Source of the DNA: Rickettsiales bacterium UBA2645
GTDB taxonomy: Bacteria > Pseudomonadota > Alphaproteobacteria > Rickettsiales > UBA1997
NCBI GenBank assembly: GCA_002359655.1
Contig: DENL01000006.1
Location: 30,346-94,345 of the forward strand
DNA length: 64,000 nt
Direction: 5' to 3'
In this document: in pieces, positions 8,362 to 17,835 of the stretch
How positions within the stretch are numbered: the stretch's first letter is position 1
Layout: each line of letters opens with the position of its first letter
Made by a program: the position numbers and the translations under genes
The notes under the pieces: generated by a model
Seen by the model: the letters and a program-made list of their open reading frames with translations, nothing else
The model's database searches: none
What the model was told of the DNA's origin: nothing

Positions 8362-9576
8362 TTATCTTTTCTCGAATAATTTCCTAACCTCTTCTTGGAT
8401 AATTTTCTCAACTAAATCGTGCAAATTTTTATCAAGCCAGCTTTCTAATTTTGGCTCGATGATTTTAACAACGATTTTGGCGAAGTTTTCATCCCGCAAA
8501 AGATTTTCAACATCTTGATCACTTATTGTGGAAGAATCTTTTTTTGCGATCTGTTGTGAATCAAGATCTAAAAAGTTTGAGTCTTCTTTTGCAGTGACAA
8601 CTTCATTAGCAATAATATCCATTTCTTTGCTAATATCTTTTTGCTTTAACTCTTCATCTTCCAAATTTGTTTGTGGTTTTTTAACAGCCTCTGAAGCGGT
8701 ACTCATATCTTTCTCAAGATTATCTAAATCTTTTAGATCGAGGTCGTCTGATAATTCGTCTTTGCTCTTTTTTGGCTCTAGAGCTTTTTCTGGTATTTTT
8801 TCTGCTTCTGGTTTTTCAATCTGAGCAATATCATCTTCTAAGTTTTTTAAAAACTCTTCATCATCAGCTTCTGCGGTTAGTTTGATTTCGGCAAGCTTTG
8901 GCTGTGGCTTTTCTTTTTCAGCGTCTTTCAAATCATTTTTAATTAAGTCATCCAATTCTAAACCAAATAGCGGATCGTTTAGTGGATCGTTTTCAAACTG
9001 CTTTGAATTTTTTTTAGGATTTTTCTCGACTGTTTTTTGCTCAAGCACTGCAGAGTCATCTTCTAAATCAATATCTAAATTTAGATTAAGATCTTCATCA
9101 GAATGTTCTTCTAGTTTTTGCTCTTCTGATTTTTGATTAACAGTTAACTCTTGATCAGAGCTTGGTATTGGCGCTTGCGGAATTTCTTCAAACTCGTTTT
9201 GGTTGACTGTCTGGACTGAGTTAGTGGAGAGCGAATCTTTTTTTGGCTCGTAGTGATCAAGATCGCTTAAGTCATCCAAATCAAAATCATCGTGAACCAA
9301 GCTTTCTCTGACTGGTAAATTTTGCTTCGCGGTATTTTCAGCCGCAATGTTCTTCATCTCAATTTCATCATCTTGCAGCTTTGCTTCTTCAACTTTATTA
9401 GACAGATTTTCATCCTGATCTTTTTTTTCTGGCTGCTCTTTTAGCTTGGCTGGAACAATGTATTCAAATTCATCATCAACACCAGAAACCGTATCAATTC
9501 TTTTTGGCTCCCGATCAAATTTCTGCATTTTTTTCTTGATGTTTTCTAAAATCGAAAGAGTGTTTTTTTCTGCCAT
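8362..9576 (-). CDS. PopZ-like polar organising protein (DUF2497 domain)
   Basis: This 404-residue protein is very acidic and low in complexity over residues 50-340, rich in Asp, Glu, Lys and Ser, with LDLDDLSDLD-like repeats. The last 50 residues form the conserved alphaproteobacterial DUF2497/PopZ module: VENLLRDENFAKIVVKIIEP, then LESWLDKNLHDLVEKIIQEE and a basic end. In Caulobacter, PopZ builds a polar microdomain that anchors the origin-ParB complex through such a C-terminal oligomerisation region, with an acidic disordered linker. The architecture here is the same, only longer. The N-terminus (TLSILENIKKKMQKF) may be the partner-binding helix. Function as a polar hub is inferred. Confidence 0.75.
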   Translation of the reverse strand: MAEKNTLSILENIKKKMQKFDREPKRIDTVSGVDDEFEYIVPAKLKEQPEKKDQDENLSNKVEEAKLQDDEIEMKNIAAENTAKQNLPVRESLVHDDFDLDDLSDLDHYEPKKDSLSTNSVQTVNQNEFEEIPQAPIPSSDQELTVNQKSEEQKLEEHSDEDLNLNLDIDLEDDSAVLEQKTVEKNPKKNSKQFENDPLNDPLFGLELDDLIKNDLKDAEKEKPQPKLAEIKLTAEADDEEFLKNLEDDIAQIEKPEAEKIPEKALEPKKSKDELSDDLDLKDLDNLEKDMSTASEAVKKPQTNLEDEELKQKDISKEMDIIANEVVTAKEDSNFLDLDSQQIAKKDSSTISDQDVENLLRDENFAKIVVKIIEPKLESWLDKNLHDLVEKIIQEEVRKLFEKR

Positions 9577-9989
9577 TACGTCCTGTATATCGTTGATTTT
9601 ACTGGTTGTAAGACCAGTACGAGATTCTACTTAAAACTAGAATTTTACTTGCCAGCAGTTTTTTGATCACAAAAAAAAATACAACAAAAATGAAAAAAGA
9701 TTTTTGCGAGCTAGTCGCGTAGACTTTTATTGGAATGATTGGAGCTTTCTCTTTTGCTTTAATTTCCTCAGCTCAGAAAAAATTGATGCAGTGAAATTAA
9801 TCCCAAATTAGTCGCAAAAAAACCAAATTTTGAACACGTGTTCAAAATTCAAAAAAACTGTCCTTAACCCTTTAAAATCAAAGCGCCAAGCCCATAGGCA
9901 AATTTCACAAAAAAATTACAAAAAATCAGCTTTTACTTGAAGCAAAATTACAGCGTTTTTTTAAAAAAAATCAGACGTTGTTAAAAAAA
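9577..9989. other. 413-bp noncoding gap upstream of the popZ-like gene
   Basis: No ORF of recognisable character lies here. The region contains a short hairpin tactggt/accagta at 9600-9619, many A-tracts, a perfect 24-bp palindrome at 9826-9849, and a ttttgcgagctag string near 9701 that recurs near 19006. It is downstream of dacA and upstream of the popZ-like gene, so it should contain that gene's promoter; I could not identify a clear -35/-10 pair. I see no tRNA or known RNA gene. Confidence 0.6.
9826..9849. promoter_or_regulatory. Perfect 24-bp palindrome, operator-like
   Basis: The sequence is its own reverse complement over 24 bases, centred on gaacacgtgttc. Such a long uninterrupted palindrome suits a dimeric regulator's binding site. 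As RNA it could form a 10-bp stem with a tetraloop. There is no adjacent T-run typical of a terminator. It is about 250 bases upstream of the popZ-like start. Confidence 0.5.
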
Positions 9990-10925
9990 TTAATCGCTAT
10001 TACTAGTTATAATTTTGTGATCTTCTTCCAGATTTTCGTCTTTGGCACAATAGTCAAAGCCTTTTAAATTAAGGATATTGAACCTCGCTAATTGGTTTTT
10101 TGATTTTTCATTTTGCAACTTTTTAAAACAAATATCGAGTAAGTTTTTGGTTAACTGATCGCGGCTTTTTGCAGTTGAGCAACCAAGAACAATTGAAATA
10201 ATTCTATCTTCTTCCTTTTTTGCTGCGCTAACCAAATTAAAACCTGAAGCATTAGTAAACCCTGTTTTCATGCCTTCCGCGCCTTTATAATCCAACAAAA
10301 CATAATTGTGGGTTTCATATTTTTGGCCATTCATTGTGAATTTTTTTAAGGCAAAAAAATGATAATATTGCGGAAAATCTTTTTTAATCGCCAAAGCTAA
10401 GCGAGCCAAATCGTAACTATTTGTGTACTGACCTTCTTCATGCAAGCCAGTTACATTTCTAAAGCTGGTATTAAACATTCCGAGTTTCTCAGCTTTGTTG
10501 TTCATCTTGCGTACAAATTCCCATTCGCTACTTGCAACAGCTTCAGATAAGGTGACAGCGGCTTCGTTGAAAGATTTTACAATCACAGCTTTAATTGCCT
10601 GCTCCACGGTAATTTTATCGCCCGCTTTTAAGCGCGAAGTGTTAACAATATTTACTTTGGCGATTTCTTCGCCGCGATCTGAAACTGTTAAAACTTGGTT
10701 AAGCTCTAAACGCTTATTCTCTAAAGCTTCAAAAGTTAAATAAAGCGTCATCAGCTTTACTAACGAAGCCGGATAAGAAAATTTATCTGATCTTTTTTCG
10801 TAAAGAATTGCACCAGTTTTTTCTTCAATCACCAAAGAAGAATAATCTTTGCTACAATCTTTCTCCTGCGCAAAAGCAGGCAGAGTGATGGATAAAAAAG
10901 TTAGAAATAAAATTATTTTTCGCAT
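9990..10925 (-). CDS. dacA: D-alanyl-D-alanine carboxypeptidase (low-molecular-weight PBP)
   Basis: This periplasmic serine peptidase trims the terminal D-Ala from peptidoglycan pentapeptides. A signal peptide with the AFA-QE cleavage context ends at about residue 20. The three penicillin-binding motifs are in order: SxxK at S54-K57 (ASLVK), SxN at S118-N120 (KSFNEA) and KTG at K220-G222 (MKTGFTNASG). At 311 residues it is shorter than E. coli PBP5 because there is no PBP5_C beta domain or amphipathic membrane anchor; the end is charged. It lies 4 bases after lpxB and is likely cotranscribed with it. Confidence 0.92.
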   Translation of the reverse strand: MRKIILFLTFLSITLPAFAQEKDCSKDYSSLVIEEKTGAILYEKRSDKFSYPASLVKLMTLYLTFEALENKRLELNQVLTVSDRGEEIAKVNIVNTSRLKAGDKITVEQAIKAVIVKSFNEAAVTLSEAVASSEWEFVRKMNNKAEKLGMFNTSFRNVTGLHEEGQYTNSYDLARLALAIKKDFPQYYHFFALKKFTMNGQKYETHNYVLLDYKGAEGMKTGFTNASGFNLVSAAKKEEDRIISIVLGCSTAKSRDQLTKNLLDICFKKLQNEKSKNQLARFNILNLKGFDYCAKDENLEEDHKIITSNSD

Positions 10926-10929
10926 TGTT

Positions 10930-12087
10930 TTAAGAGTTTTTCAGAATTTCTCTTGCTGCTTTAAAGCTAGGATTTTCAACACTTCCAAGCCCCATCAACT
11001 TTAAAGCAAACATACTGTCTTCAATTTGTTTTTTGGCTAATTCTTGATCAACAATTAGCTTTTGCATTTTTATAAAAATTAAATCACCACGACATTTATC
11101 TTGCAGCATTTCCGGAATTATTTCGCGGTTAGAAATCAAATTAATCAAGTTAGCAAATTTGATCTTAACCATTCTTTTAACAAGAAAATGGGTTAAGAAA
11201 TTTATCTTGTAAGCAATAATCATCGGCAAACGATAAAGCGAGATTTCTAAAGTGTTGGTACCAGATTTCGCCAAAGCAAAATCTGCAGCAAAAAAGGCTG
11301 ATTTTTTTTCTTCTTTTTCGACTAAAAAATATTCTACTTTTAACGCCTTAGCCATTTCTTTAACCAACTCTCGCGTTTTATCAATTAAGGGAATCACAAC
11401 TTTCAAATCTGATTTTTTCTCAGACAGTAAATTTACTGCTGCGATAAATTCAGGAAAAATTTTATTAACTTCGCCATTTCGACTTCCCGGAGTTAAAAGC
11501 AGAACTGTAGAGCTTTGGGAAATATTATATTTTTGACGAAACTGATTTTTAAAAAATTTTTTTTGCGAAAAGTCGGGTGCATTTTCAACTACAGGATTGC
11601 CAATAAACATTGTCTTTAGTCCATATTTTTCAAAATATGGCGGCTCAAAAGGCAAGATCGCCAAAAGTAAATCATAAAGCTTGGCAATTTTTTTTGCTCT
11701 GCCTTCACGATAAGCCCAGACTGAAGGCGCGATGAGATGAACTTTTTTACATTTCAAATCTTTAGCCTTTAAAAGAAGTTTGACCACTCGAAAACAAAAA
11801 TCAGGCGAATCAATCGTGATCACAAAATCTGGCTTTTCTTTTTCGATTGCCTGCGCTGTTTGCTTGATCAAATCTAACAATTTTTTGATGTGTGGCACAA
11901 CTTCCAAAAATCCCATCACCGATAATTCTTCCATCAAAAAAATCGATTTTAATCCTTGCTCTTGCATCAACTTGCCGCCAACTCCAATAAATTCAGAATT
12001 AGGATTTTGTAATTTTAACTCTTTAATTAACTTACTGCCAAGCAAGTCACCAGAAGCTTCTCCAGCAATTATGAAAAATTTCTTCAT
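10930..12087 (-). CDS. lpxB: Lipid-A-disaccharide synthase
   Basis: LpxB condenses lipid X with UDP-diacylglucosamine to make the lipid A disaccharide at the inner membrane. The 385-residue product has the N-terminal GEASGDLLGSKLIKEL motif at residues 8-23 and GVGGKLMQEQGL near 36-47. SVWAYREGRAKKI occurs near residue 121, followed by LPFEPPYFEKYG and a VGNP-like (FIGNPVVE) element. The acceptor region LAKSGTNTLEISLYRLPMII lies in the C-terminal Rossmann half. This implies a lipid-A-containing outer membrane. The other lpx genes are not adjacent. Confidence 0.95.
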   Translation of the reverse strand: MKKFFIIAGEASGDLLGSKLIKELKLQNPNSEFIGVGGKLMQEQGLKSIFLMEELSVMGFLEVVPHIKKLLDLIKQTAQAIEKEKPDFVITIDSPDFCFRVVKLLLKAKDLKCKKVHLIAPSVWAYREGRAKKIAKLYDLLLAILPFEPPYFEKYGLKTMFIGNPVVENAPDFSQKKFFKNQFRQKYNISQSSTVLLLTPGSRNGEVNKIFPEFIAAVNLLSEKKSDLKVVIPLIDKTRELVKEMAKALKVEYFLVEKEEKKSAFFAADFALAKSGTNTLEISLYRLPMIIAYKINFLTHFLVKRMVKIKFANLINLISNREIIPEMLQDKCRGDLIFIKMQKLIVDQELAKKQIEDSMFALKLMGLGSVENPSFKAAREILKNS

Positions 12088-12163
12088 TTAGGATTTAAGA
12101 TTTAAGATTTGCGATTTACAATTTTTGCCAATGTCTGAACATCACAAGTCTAAAATCCTAAAT
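12086..12163. repeat. Imperfect inverted repeat in the lpxB/asd divergent region
   Basis: The left arm at 12086-12103 (atttaggatttaagattt) and the right arm at 12146-12163 (aagtctaaaatcctaaat) are complementary at 16 of 18 positions. Further gattt-type units lie around them. The left arm overlaps the lpxB start codon. The region must contain promoters for both genes. It resembles the repeat block between the COQ9-family gene and argD. Confidence 0.55.
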
Positions 12164-12184
12164 CTCAAATCTAAAATCAATCTT

Positions 12185-13201
12185 ATGTCTAAAAGAAAAA
12201 TCGCTGTTGCTGGAGCAACTGGCAATGTTGGTCGTGAAATTTTAAACATTTTAGCGGAAAGAAAATTTCCCGCTGATGAAGTTGTCGCTTTGGCTTCCTC
12301 TAATTCTTTGGGCAAAAAAGTTTCCTACGGCAATAAAGAATTAAGCGTACAAGTTTTGGATAATTACGACTTCACTGGCACTAAAATCGGTTTGTTTTCT
12401 CCAGGCGGAGCAATCTCTGCAATTCATGCTCCAAGAGCTGCTGCCCAAGGTTGCGTTGTGATCGACAACACATCCCATTTTAGAATGGAAAAAGATATTC
12501 CGTTGGTTGTTCCTGAGGTTAACGCGCAAGCAATTTCTGAATATAAAAAACGCGGAATCATTGCCAATCCTAACTGCTCAACCATTCAAATGCTGGTTGC
12601 TTTAAAACCCTTGCACGACATTGCCAAAATTAAACGTATCGTTGTTGCAACTTATCAAGCCGTATCAGGTGCTGGCAAAGAAGCTATGGATGAACTTTAC
12701 GATTCAACTAAAAAAATCTACGCCAACCAATTTTCTGAACCAAAAAAATTCAGCAAAAGAATTGCCTTTAATGTTATTCCACAAATCGATTCTTTCATGG
12801 ATGACGGCGTAACAAAAGAAGAATGGAAAATGAAAGTTGAAACCCAAAAAATTATGGGCGCTGACATTAAAGTTGAAGCAACTTGCGTTCGTGTTCCTGT
12901 TTTCAACTGCCACTCTGAAGCCGTCAATATTGAATTTGAAAAACCAATTACAGTTGCACAAGCTCGCGCTGCTTTGGATAAATCTGACGGCGTGATTGTT
13001 ATCGACAGACCAAAAGAAATGGGATTTGTAACTCCAATTGACGCTTCAACTAAAGACGCAGTTTTTGTTTCAAGAATCAGAAAAGACGAATCACTTCCAA
13101 ATGGCTTGTCACTTTGGGTTGTTGCAGACAATTTACGAAAAGGTGCAGCTTTAAATGCTGTGCAGATCGCCGAAGTTTTAGTTAAAAAACATGGATTCTA
13201 A
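12185..13201 (+). CDS. asd: Aspartate-semialdehyde dehydrogenase
   Basis: Asd reduces aspartyl phosphate to aspartate semialdehyde, the branch point for lysine/diaminopimelate, threonine and methionine. I start at ATG 12185 (MSKRKIAVAGATGNVG), which places the nucleotide motif GATGNVG at residues 10-16. The open frame extends 20 codons upstream, but that part is made of the intergenic repeat. The catalytic cysteine lies in NPNCSTIQM near residue 130, and SGAGKEAMDEL follows as the usual QAVSGAG segment. The 338-residue length is normal. It supplies diaminopimelate for the cell wall and works upstream of hom (44126-45397). Confidence 0.95.
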   Translation: MSKRKIAVAGATGNVGREILNILAERKFPADEVVALASSNSLGKKVSYGNKELSVQVLDNYDFTGTKIGLFSPGGAISAIHAPRAAAQGCVVIDNTSHFRMEKDIPLVVPEVNAQAISEYKKRGIIANPNCSTIQMLVALKPLHDIAKIKRIVVATYQAVSGAGKEAMDELYDSTKKIYANQFSEPKKFSKRIAFNVIPQIDSFMDDGVTKEEWKMKVETQKIMGADIKVEATCVRVPVFNCHSEAVNIEFEKPITVAQARAALDKSDGVIVIDRPKEMGFVTPIDASTKDAVFVSRIRKDESLPNGLSLWVVADNLRKGAALNAVQIAEVLVKKHGF

Positions 13202-13204
13202 AAA

Positions 13205-13852
13205 ATGATTGCGCCCGCTAAATCTTTACCAGAAAAAATAATCCACCAAGGCAAATATTGCCGACTTGAACCAATCAATTCAAAAACTCACGGTAAAGAT
13301 TTATGGCTTTATGCTGGCAGCGACGAAGAAGTTTGGACTTATTTATCAAACGGCCCTTTTGCAAATGAACAACTATTTTTTGATTGGTTAAAATTCTGCG
13401 AAAATCACCCTACTCGCACTTATTATTCAGTTATTGATAAAAACGAAAATGCGCTTGGTGCCCTGTGTTTGATGGACTACCAACTTGAACATGCCAGTGT
13501 TGAATTAGGCGGAATTTTCTTTTCCAAAAAACTACAAAGAACCACAATTGCTACCGAAGCAGTTTATCTTTTAAGTCGCTACGCTTTTGAAGATCTTGCC
13601 TTCAGAAGACTACAATGGATCTGCAACGTTAACAATAAACCTTCAGAAAAAGCTGCTTTACGTTTTGGTTTCAAAGAAGAAGGAATATTACGCAACCACT
13701 GGATCGTAAGGGGCCAAAGCCGCGACAGTAAATTTTTCTCAATCATTGAATCAGAATGGAAAGAAAGACGAGATGCTTTTGAGAAATGGCTTGCTGAAGA
13801 AAATTTTGATGCGGAAGGAAAACAAAAAAAGCGCTTGGAAGAGTTTAAATAA
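13205..13852 (+). CDS. GNAT family N-acetyltransferase (RimJ/RimL type)
   Basis: The 215-residue protein fits the acetyl-CoA-dependent GNAT fold of the RimJ/RimL subgroup. Visible parts are the N-terminal strand YCRLEPIN, a central VELGGIFFSKKLQRTTIATE segment at about residues 98-117 carrying the acetyl-CoA pyrophosphate-binding loop, and the C-terminal NVNNKPSEKAALRFGFKEEG near residues 141-160. Basic glutamate-rich residues form the tail. It begins 3 bases after asd and is surely cotranscribed. The substrate is unknown; related proteins modify ribosomal proteins, amino sugars or small molecules. Confidence 0.82.
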   Translation: MIAPAKSLPEKIIHQGKYCRLEPINSKTHGKDLWLYAGSDEEVWTYLSNGPFANEQLFFDWLKFCENHPTRTYYSVIDKNENALGALCLMDYQLEHASVELGGIFFSKKLQRTTIATEAVYLLSRYAFEDLAFRRLQWICNVNNKPSEKAALRFGFKEEGILRNHWIVRGQSRDSKFFSIIESEWKERRDAFEKWLAEENFDAEGKQKKRLEEFK

Positions 13853-13854
13853 TT

Positions 13855-14478
13855 CTACTTAATTTTTGTGCTAAGCTTTTTTAAAGCCACCTCAACTCCT
13901 GCAGGATTTTCCCAAACATAAGAAATTACAGCTAAAAAATCAGCACCAGCTTTTACTAGTGCGGCACAGTTTTGGTCGGTGATTCCGCCAATGGCAACAG
14001 TTGGGATGTTTAATAGTTCGTTGGCCCACTCTAAAATTTCAGTTGTGGGTTTGCCTTGAGAATTTTTGGTTTTGCTTGGAAAAAAAGTTCCAAACGAAAT
14101 GTAATCAGCGCCTTGTTCACCAGCTTCCATGGCCAGATGTTTTGAGTCGTAGCAACTAGCACCAATAACAAAATTGGGATTTATTTTTTTAGATTTTTCG
14201 CGGGCAATTTTTATTGAACCATCTTCAGCGCCGAGGTGAACGCCGTTGGCACCAATTTCCAGAGCTATTTCAAAAAAGTCATTTATTAAAAGCTGACAAT
14301 TATTGGCGTAACAAATTTTTAGTAATTCTTTAGAGATTTTTTTTACTTCTAAATTTTGGTAATCTTTTAAACGCAGTTGAAAGACTGGTACCAAAGAAGT
14401 TTTTAAAGCTTTTTCTAATTGCACTGAGAATTGTTTAAGCTCAATTTTTGGTGGACTGATTAGATAAATTTGCGCCAT
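13855..14478 (-). CDS. thiE: Thiamine-phosphate synthase
   Basis: ThiE couples HMP pyrophosphate with thiazole phosphate to form thiamine phosphate. The 207-residue TIM-barrel shows the family signatures in order: FQLRLKD near residue 28, LINDFFEIALEIGANGVHLG near 63-82, IGASCYDSKHLA near 105-116, ADYISFGTFFPSKTK near 123-137, and the phosphate-binding VAIGGIT near 164. The EDG triplet after VHLGA replaces the more usual QED context, a mild deviation. No other thi genes are adjacent. TenI-like proteins are related but lack this set of motifs. Confidence 0.87.
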   Translation of the reverse strand: MAQIYLISPPKIELKQFSVQLEKALKTSLVPVFQLRLKDYQNLEVKKISKELLKICYANNCQLLINDFFEIALEIGANGVHLGAEDGSIKIAREKSKKINPNFVIGASCYDSKHLAMEAGEQGADYISFGTFFPSKTKNSQGKPTTEILEWANELLNIPTVAIGGITDQNCAALVKAGADFLAVISYVWENPAGVEVALKKLSTKIK

Positions 14479-14482
14479 TTTA

Positions 14483-16129
14483 TCAGCTATTTCTTCTTCT
14501 AAAAAATGCCGGAACGTTCAAAATATCGTCTTCGATTTTTTCGTTTTTTTCTTTGATTTCTTCATCATCAAAAACAGTTGATCCAAAAAATTCTTGATGT
14601 TTTTTAGCTGCTTCTTTTGATTTTTCTTGGCTAATTGTCTGCTGATTATTTTGTGCTGAGATGTTTGTTGTCTTTACTGGCAAGACTTCAGGCATTATAT
14701 CAAGAAATTTGATCTCTTCTTCTTTTTTTGTCTCGGCCTTATTTTTTGAGCCATTCATAAAACTAAACAAACTAAAGCCATTACCAGACTCTTTTTTCTC
14801 TTTTTTTGAAGTTGCTTTAGATGCTGGTTTTAAAGTCTCAACAACTTGAGAAACTTCTTCTTCAAATTGTTCTTCTTGTTCTATGCTGCCAAAAAAACTG
14901 GCTTGATCAAACTTATCTTCCAAAACAGGTTTTTCATCTTCTTTACCATAATTTGGATTGGCTTCTTTTAGATATGTTTGTTTTGGTTTAAGATCTGTTT
15001 GACTAATTTCTTCGAACATTTCTTCCGCAGGTTTTAAAATTGAACCTGGATTAAAAAAAGTTTTTCCATTCGTATTATTAGTTTTTGCTTCAGATGCTGA
15101 GTCAATTATAAAGCGGCTAGATTCTTTTATTTCGTATGGTTTTGCCGAGTCTTTTTTAAAGTCTTCAGTTTCAATTCCTGTAGCAACAACTGAAATTCTA
15201 ATTCTACCTTTCATGTTTTCGTTGAAGGCAGATCCAAAAATAATGTTGGCATTAGAATCAACTTCTTTACGAATTGTGTTAACAGCCATATCAGCTTCAA
15301 ATAGGGTCATATCTGGGCCGCCAGTCATGTTCACCAAAACACCTTTTGCACCTTTGATTGAAATATCATCAAGTAATGGGTTAGAAATTGCAGCTTCGCA
15401 AGCAGCAATAGCGCGGTTTGGCCCTTCAGCTTCACCTGTTCCCATCATCGCTTTGCCCATTTTAGTCATGATGGTTCTGATATCGGCAAAGTCGAGATTC
15501 ACTAAACCGGGCATAGTGATTAAGTCCGTCACACCACGCACGCCAGCATGCAAAACATCGTCAGCCATTTTGAAAGCGGATTCAAAAGTGGTATTTTCGT
15601 TGGCAATTCTAAAAAGATTTTGGTTTGGAATTACGATCAAAGTATCGACATATTTTTTTAATTCTTCGATACCAGCTTCGGCGGTTTCCATGCGGTATTT
15701 TCCTTCAAAGTGGAATGGTTTTGTTACAACACCAACAGTTAATACATCTCTTTCGCGAGCCAATTTTGCAATCACAGGTGCAGCGCCAGTTCCAGTACCA
15801 CCGCCCATACCAGCAGCGATGAAAACCATATTGCTGCCTTCTAAATATTTTTCGATTTCTTCGATATTTTCTTCCGCGGCAGCGCGTCCACGATCAGGAA
15901 AAGAACCAGCTCCCAAACCTTTGGTTGTAGTAATTCCAAGCTGAATAAGATTTGGTGCTAAAGCACTTGTTAAAGCTTGTGCATCAGTATTTGCTGCAAT
16001 GAACTCGACTCCTTCTAGGTTAGAGCGAATCATATTATTTATGGCATTTCCGCCTGCTCCGCCAACTCCAAAAATTGTGATTTTTGGTTTGAGAAGTTCA
16101 GGTTGCGGAATATTGATTTTCAAGGACAT
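14483..16129 (-). CDS. ftsZ: Cell division protein FtsZ
   Basis: FtsZ is the tubulin-like GTPase that forms the division ring. Starting at ATG 16129 ([13 protein letters not shown]), the protein has 548 residues. The GTP-binding [10 protein letters not shown] is at about residues 23-32 and the tubulin signature GGGTGTG at 109-115. The T7 catalytic loop [11 protein letters not shown] is near residue 208. A long charged linker of about 200 residues, longer than in E. coli, leads to the conserved C-terminal peptide [11 protein letters not shown] that binds FtsA and other partners. An ATG at 16162 is possible. The frame reaches 16333, but that extension runs through a repeat. It stands alone, not in a dcw cluster. 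Confidence 0.95.
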   Translation of the reverse strand: MSLKINIPQPELLKPKITIFGVGGAGGNAINNMIRSNLEGVEFIAANTDAQALTSALAPNLIQLGITTTKGLGAGSFPDRGRAAAEENIEEIEKYLEGSNMVFIAAGMGGGTGTGAAPVIAKLARERDVLTVGVVTKPFHFEGKYRMETAEAGIEELKKYVDTLIVIPNQNLFRIANENTTFESAFKMADDVLHAGVRGVTDLITMPGLVNLDFADIRTIMTKMGKAMMGTGEAEGPNRAIAACEAAISNPLLDDISIKGAKGVLVNMTGGPDMTLFEADMAVNTIRKEVDSNANIIFGSAFNENMKGRIRISVVATGIETEDFKKDSAKPYEIKESSRFIIDSASEAKTNNTNGKTFFNPGSILKPAEEMFEEISQTDLKPKQTYLKEANPNYGKEDEKPVLEDKFDQASFFGSIEQEEQFEEEVSQVVETLKPASKATSKKEKKESGNGFSLFSFMNGSKNKAETKKEEEIKFLDIMPEVLPVKTTNISAQNNQQTISQEKSKEAAKKHQEFFGSTVFDDEEIKEKNEKIEDDILNVPAFFRRRNS

Positions 16130-16189
16130 ATCGAGGCTTTTTGATTTTCTTGTTGATTTCATAGCGGGGGAAAAATTCTTCGAGAAAAA

Positions 16190-16316
16190 TATACCAAAGC
16201 TACTTAAAACTCGAACAGTTTGTTTTGGTATATCGGGGCTCCCCGCAAACGCGGGGCGCGACTCGTGTCGCGGAAAAAAAATTAAAATATACCGAAATCT
16301 GAAGGACTTTGGTATA
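16190..16316 (-). repeat. 127-bp dispersed palindromic repeat, copy B
   Basis: Read on the minus strand, this element starts and ends with tatacc/ggtata-type sequences. It contains a cgcgac/gtcgcg hairpin followed by a ccccgc/gcgggg hairpin, with shorter ggtata inverted repeats at each flank. It aligns along its whole length with the copy at 57574-57700, also 127 bp, and its core matches 6753-6787. It sits 60 bases upstream of ftsZ and so forms part of the ftsZ leader or promoter region. It produces a spurious N-terminal extension of the ftsZ reading frame. Confidence 0.8.
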
Positions 16317-16383
16317 TGTCGCGGATTTAACAATCGAAAAAATAATCTGCAATTTTTTATGCGGGTAATTTCTTGATAAAAAA

Positions 16384-17763
16384 TTATAGAACTAAAGTTG
16401 CAAGACCAAGCAAAGTTAGAAAGGAAAACATGTCAGTCATTGTTGTGAGAAAAACTCCAGAAGAAATTGCTGGATCGAATTTTAATCGGTAAAGAATCAA
16501 TGGAATAAAAACACCAAAAAATCCTGATATGGTGACCGCTGCTAAAATTGCCGAAGCAAAAACTAAACTTAAATGTAAGTTATGTTGCCAGAGATAACAA
16601 GCTGCCGAAGCAACAGTTGCAAGCAATGCACCATTTATAAAAGCAACCGACATTTCTTTGAACATAATTTTAAAAAGAGAAATATTTTGAATTTCTTTGG
16701 TAGCAATTGCTCGTACCAAAACTGTTAAAGCTTGCGTTCCTGAATTTCCTGAAAGCGAAGAAACGATTGGTAAAAGTGCTGCAAGGGCAACGATTTTTTC
16801 AATCTCACCAGAAAAAAATGCAATGATAGTTGCTGAAAATAAATTGGTGACAAGGCTGGTTGCAAGCCAAGAAACTCGAGACTTTGCAGTATTAAAAGAT
16901 GATGCGTGAAGATTGATGTAGTTCACACCACCAAGTAATAAAATATCTTCTTCGGCTTCTTCTTGCAAAATGTCGATTACATCATTGGCGTAAATTACAC
17001 CAACCAGAATTCCCTTTTCATCGACAACTGGCGCGTAATCGAGAGAATATTTACTAAAAAGATGCGCCGCTTCTTCTTTATCCATATTGGCAACTAAAAC
17101 CCTTAGCTCTTGTTTTTCAGACATTATTTCTGACATCAAAACCTGTTTTTTATTTTTCAGAATTTTGCTGACACTCACTTCAGAAGTTGGACGAAAATCG
17201 TCATCAACGATTACAATGTTATGAAAATCTTCAGGCAAATCTAAAGTATTTTGTAAATGATAAGTGGCTTGCGCAACGCTCCAATCTTGCTTTACAGCAA
17301 CAAAGTTTTGCTGCATCAAACGACCAATTGAGTTTTCTGGATAAGATAAAGCTTCTTCGATTTCACTTCTTTTTTCTTCAGAAACATGATCAAGAATGTT
17401 GCTGATACCTTCATTTTCCAGGGTTTCGATAACTTGTACTGCATCGTCAATTTCAAGTTGATCAATCGCTTTAGCGCTATTTTTACTGCCCAAAAGTTCG
17501 ATCACGTCACTTTTTAATTTATCATCGAGATAAGTTAAAATTTCTGGATCAAACTCTGCCGCAATAATCAAAATTAATTTTGTTCTTTGCTCGAAGTTTA
17601 AAGAGGAAATAAAATCTGCTTTGTCTGCTGGATGAAGCTCAAGAAAGAGCTTTTTTACTTGGCTGGTGAGATCGTTTTCTAGTGAGTTTAAAATGTGGCT
17701 TTTGATGTTTTGATCAATACCAAATTCTGATTCGTAATTATTTTCTTTTTTTTCGATGACCAT
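16384..17763 (-). CDS. mgtE: Magnesium transporter MgtE
   Basis: MgtE is a dimeric Mg2+ channel of the inner membrane gated by cytoplasmic Mg2+. The 459-residue protein has the superhelical MgtE N domain (about residues 30-130, [14 protein letters not shown]), then a CBS pair (about 140-260, including [17 protein letters not shown] and the [19 protein letters not shown] strand). A five-helix membrane domain follows, with the [19 protein letters not shown] segment and the pore-type [19 protein letters not shown] region. It lies 72 bases after pntAA. No M-box riboswitch-sized leader is present, so control is presumably by the protein's own gating. Confidence 0.93.
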   Translation of the reverse strand: MVIEKKENNYESEFGIDQNIKSHILNSLENDLTSQVKKLFLELHPADKADFISSLNFEQRTKLILIIAAEFDPEILTYLDDKLKSDVIELLGSKNSAKAIDQLEIDDAVQVIETLENEGISNILDHVSEEKRSEIEEALSYPENSIGRLMQQNFVAVKQDWSVAQATYHLQNTLDLPEDFHNIVIVDDDFRPTSEVSVSKILKNKKQVLMSEIMSEKQELRVLVANMDKEEAAHLFSKYSLDYAPVVDEKGILVGVIYANDVIDILQEEAEEDILLLGGVNYINLHASSFNTAKSRVSWLATSLVTNLFSATIIAFFSGEIEKIVALAALLPIVSSLSGNSGTQALTVLVRAIATKEIQNISLFKIMFKEMSVAFINGALLATVASAACYLWQHNLHLSLVFASAILAAVTISGFFGVFIPLILYRLKFDPAISSGVFLTTMTDMFSFLTLLGLATLVL

Positions 17764-17835
17764 TTTACACCTCAGGATTTAGTTTTTAGCATCTGCGTAT
17801 TTGTCTTGATAAAACTTGATAGAGACAAAAATATC

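Noticed and set aside
8528..9136. Plus-strand reading frames opposite the popZ-like gene
   Set aside because: They are serine- and phenylalanine-rich mirrors of acidic low-complexity codons and have no family resemblance.
16130..16333. N-terminal extension of the ftsZ reading frame
   Set aside because: The extra 68 residues mostly translate the palindromic repeat and have no counterpart in FtsZ proteins.
17764..17835. Possible Mg2+ riboswitch before mgtE
   Set aside because: The gap is only 72 bases, too short for an M-box, and no pairing of that kind is visible.
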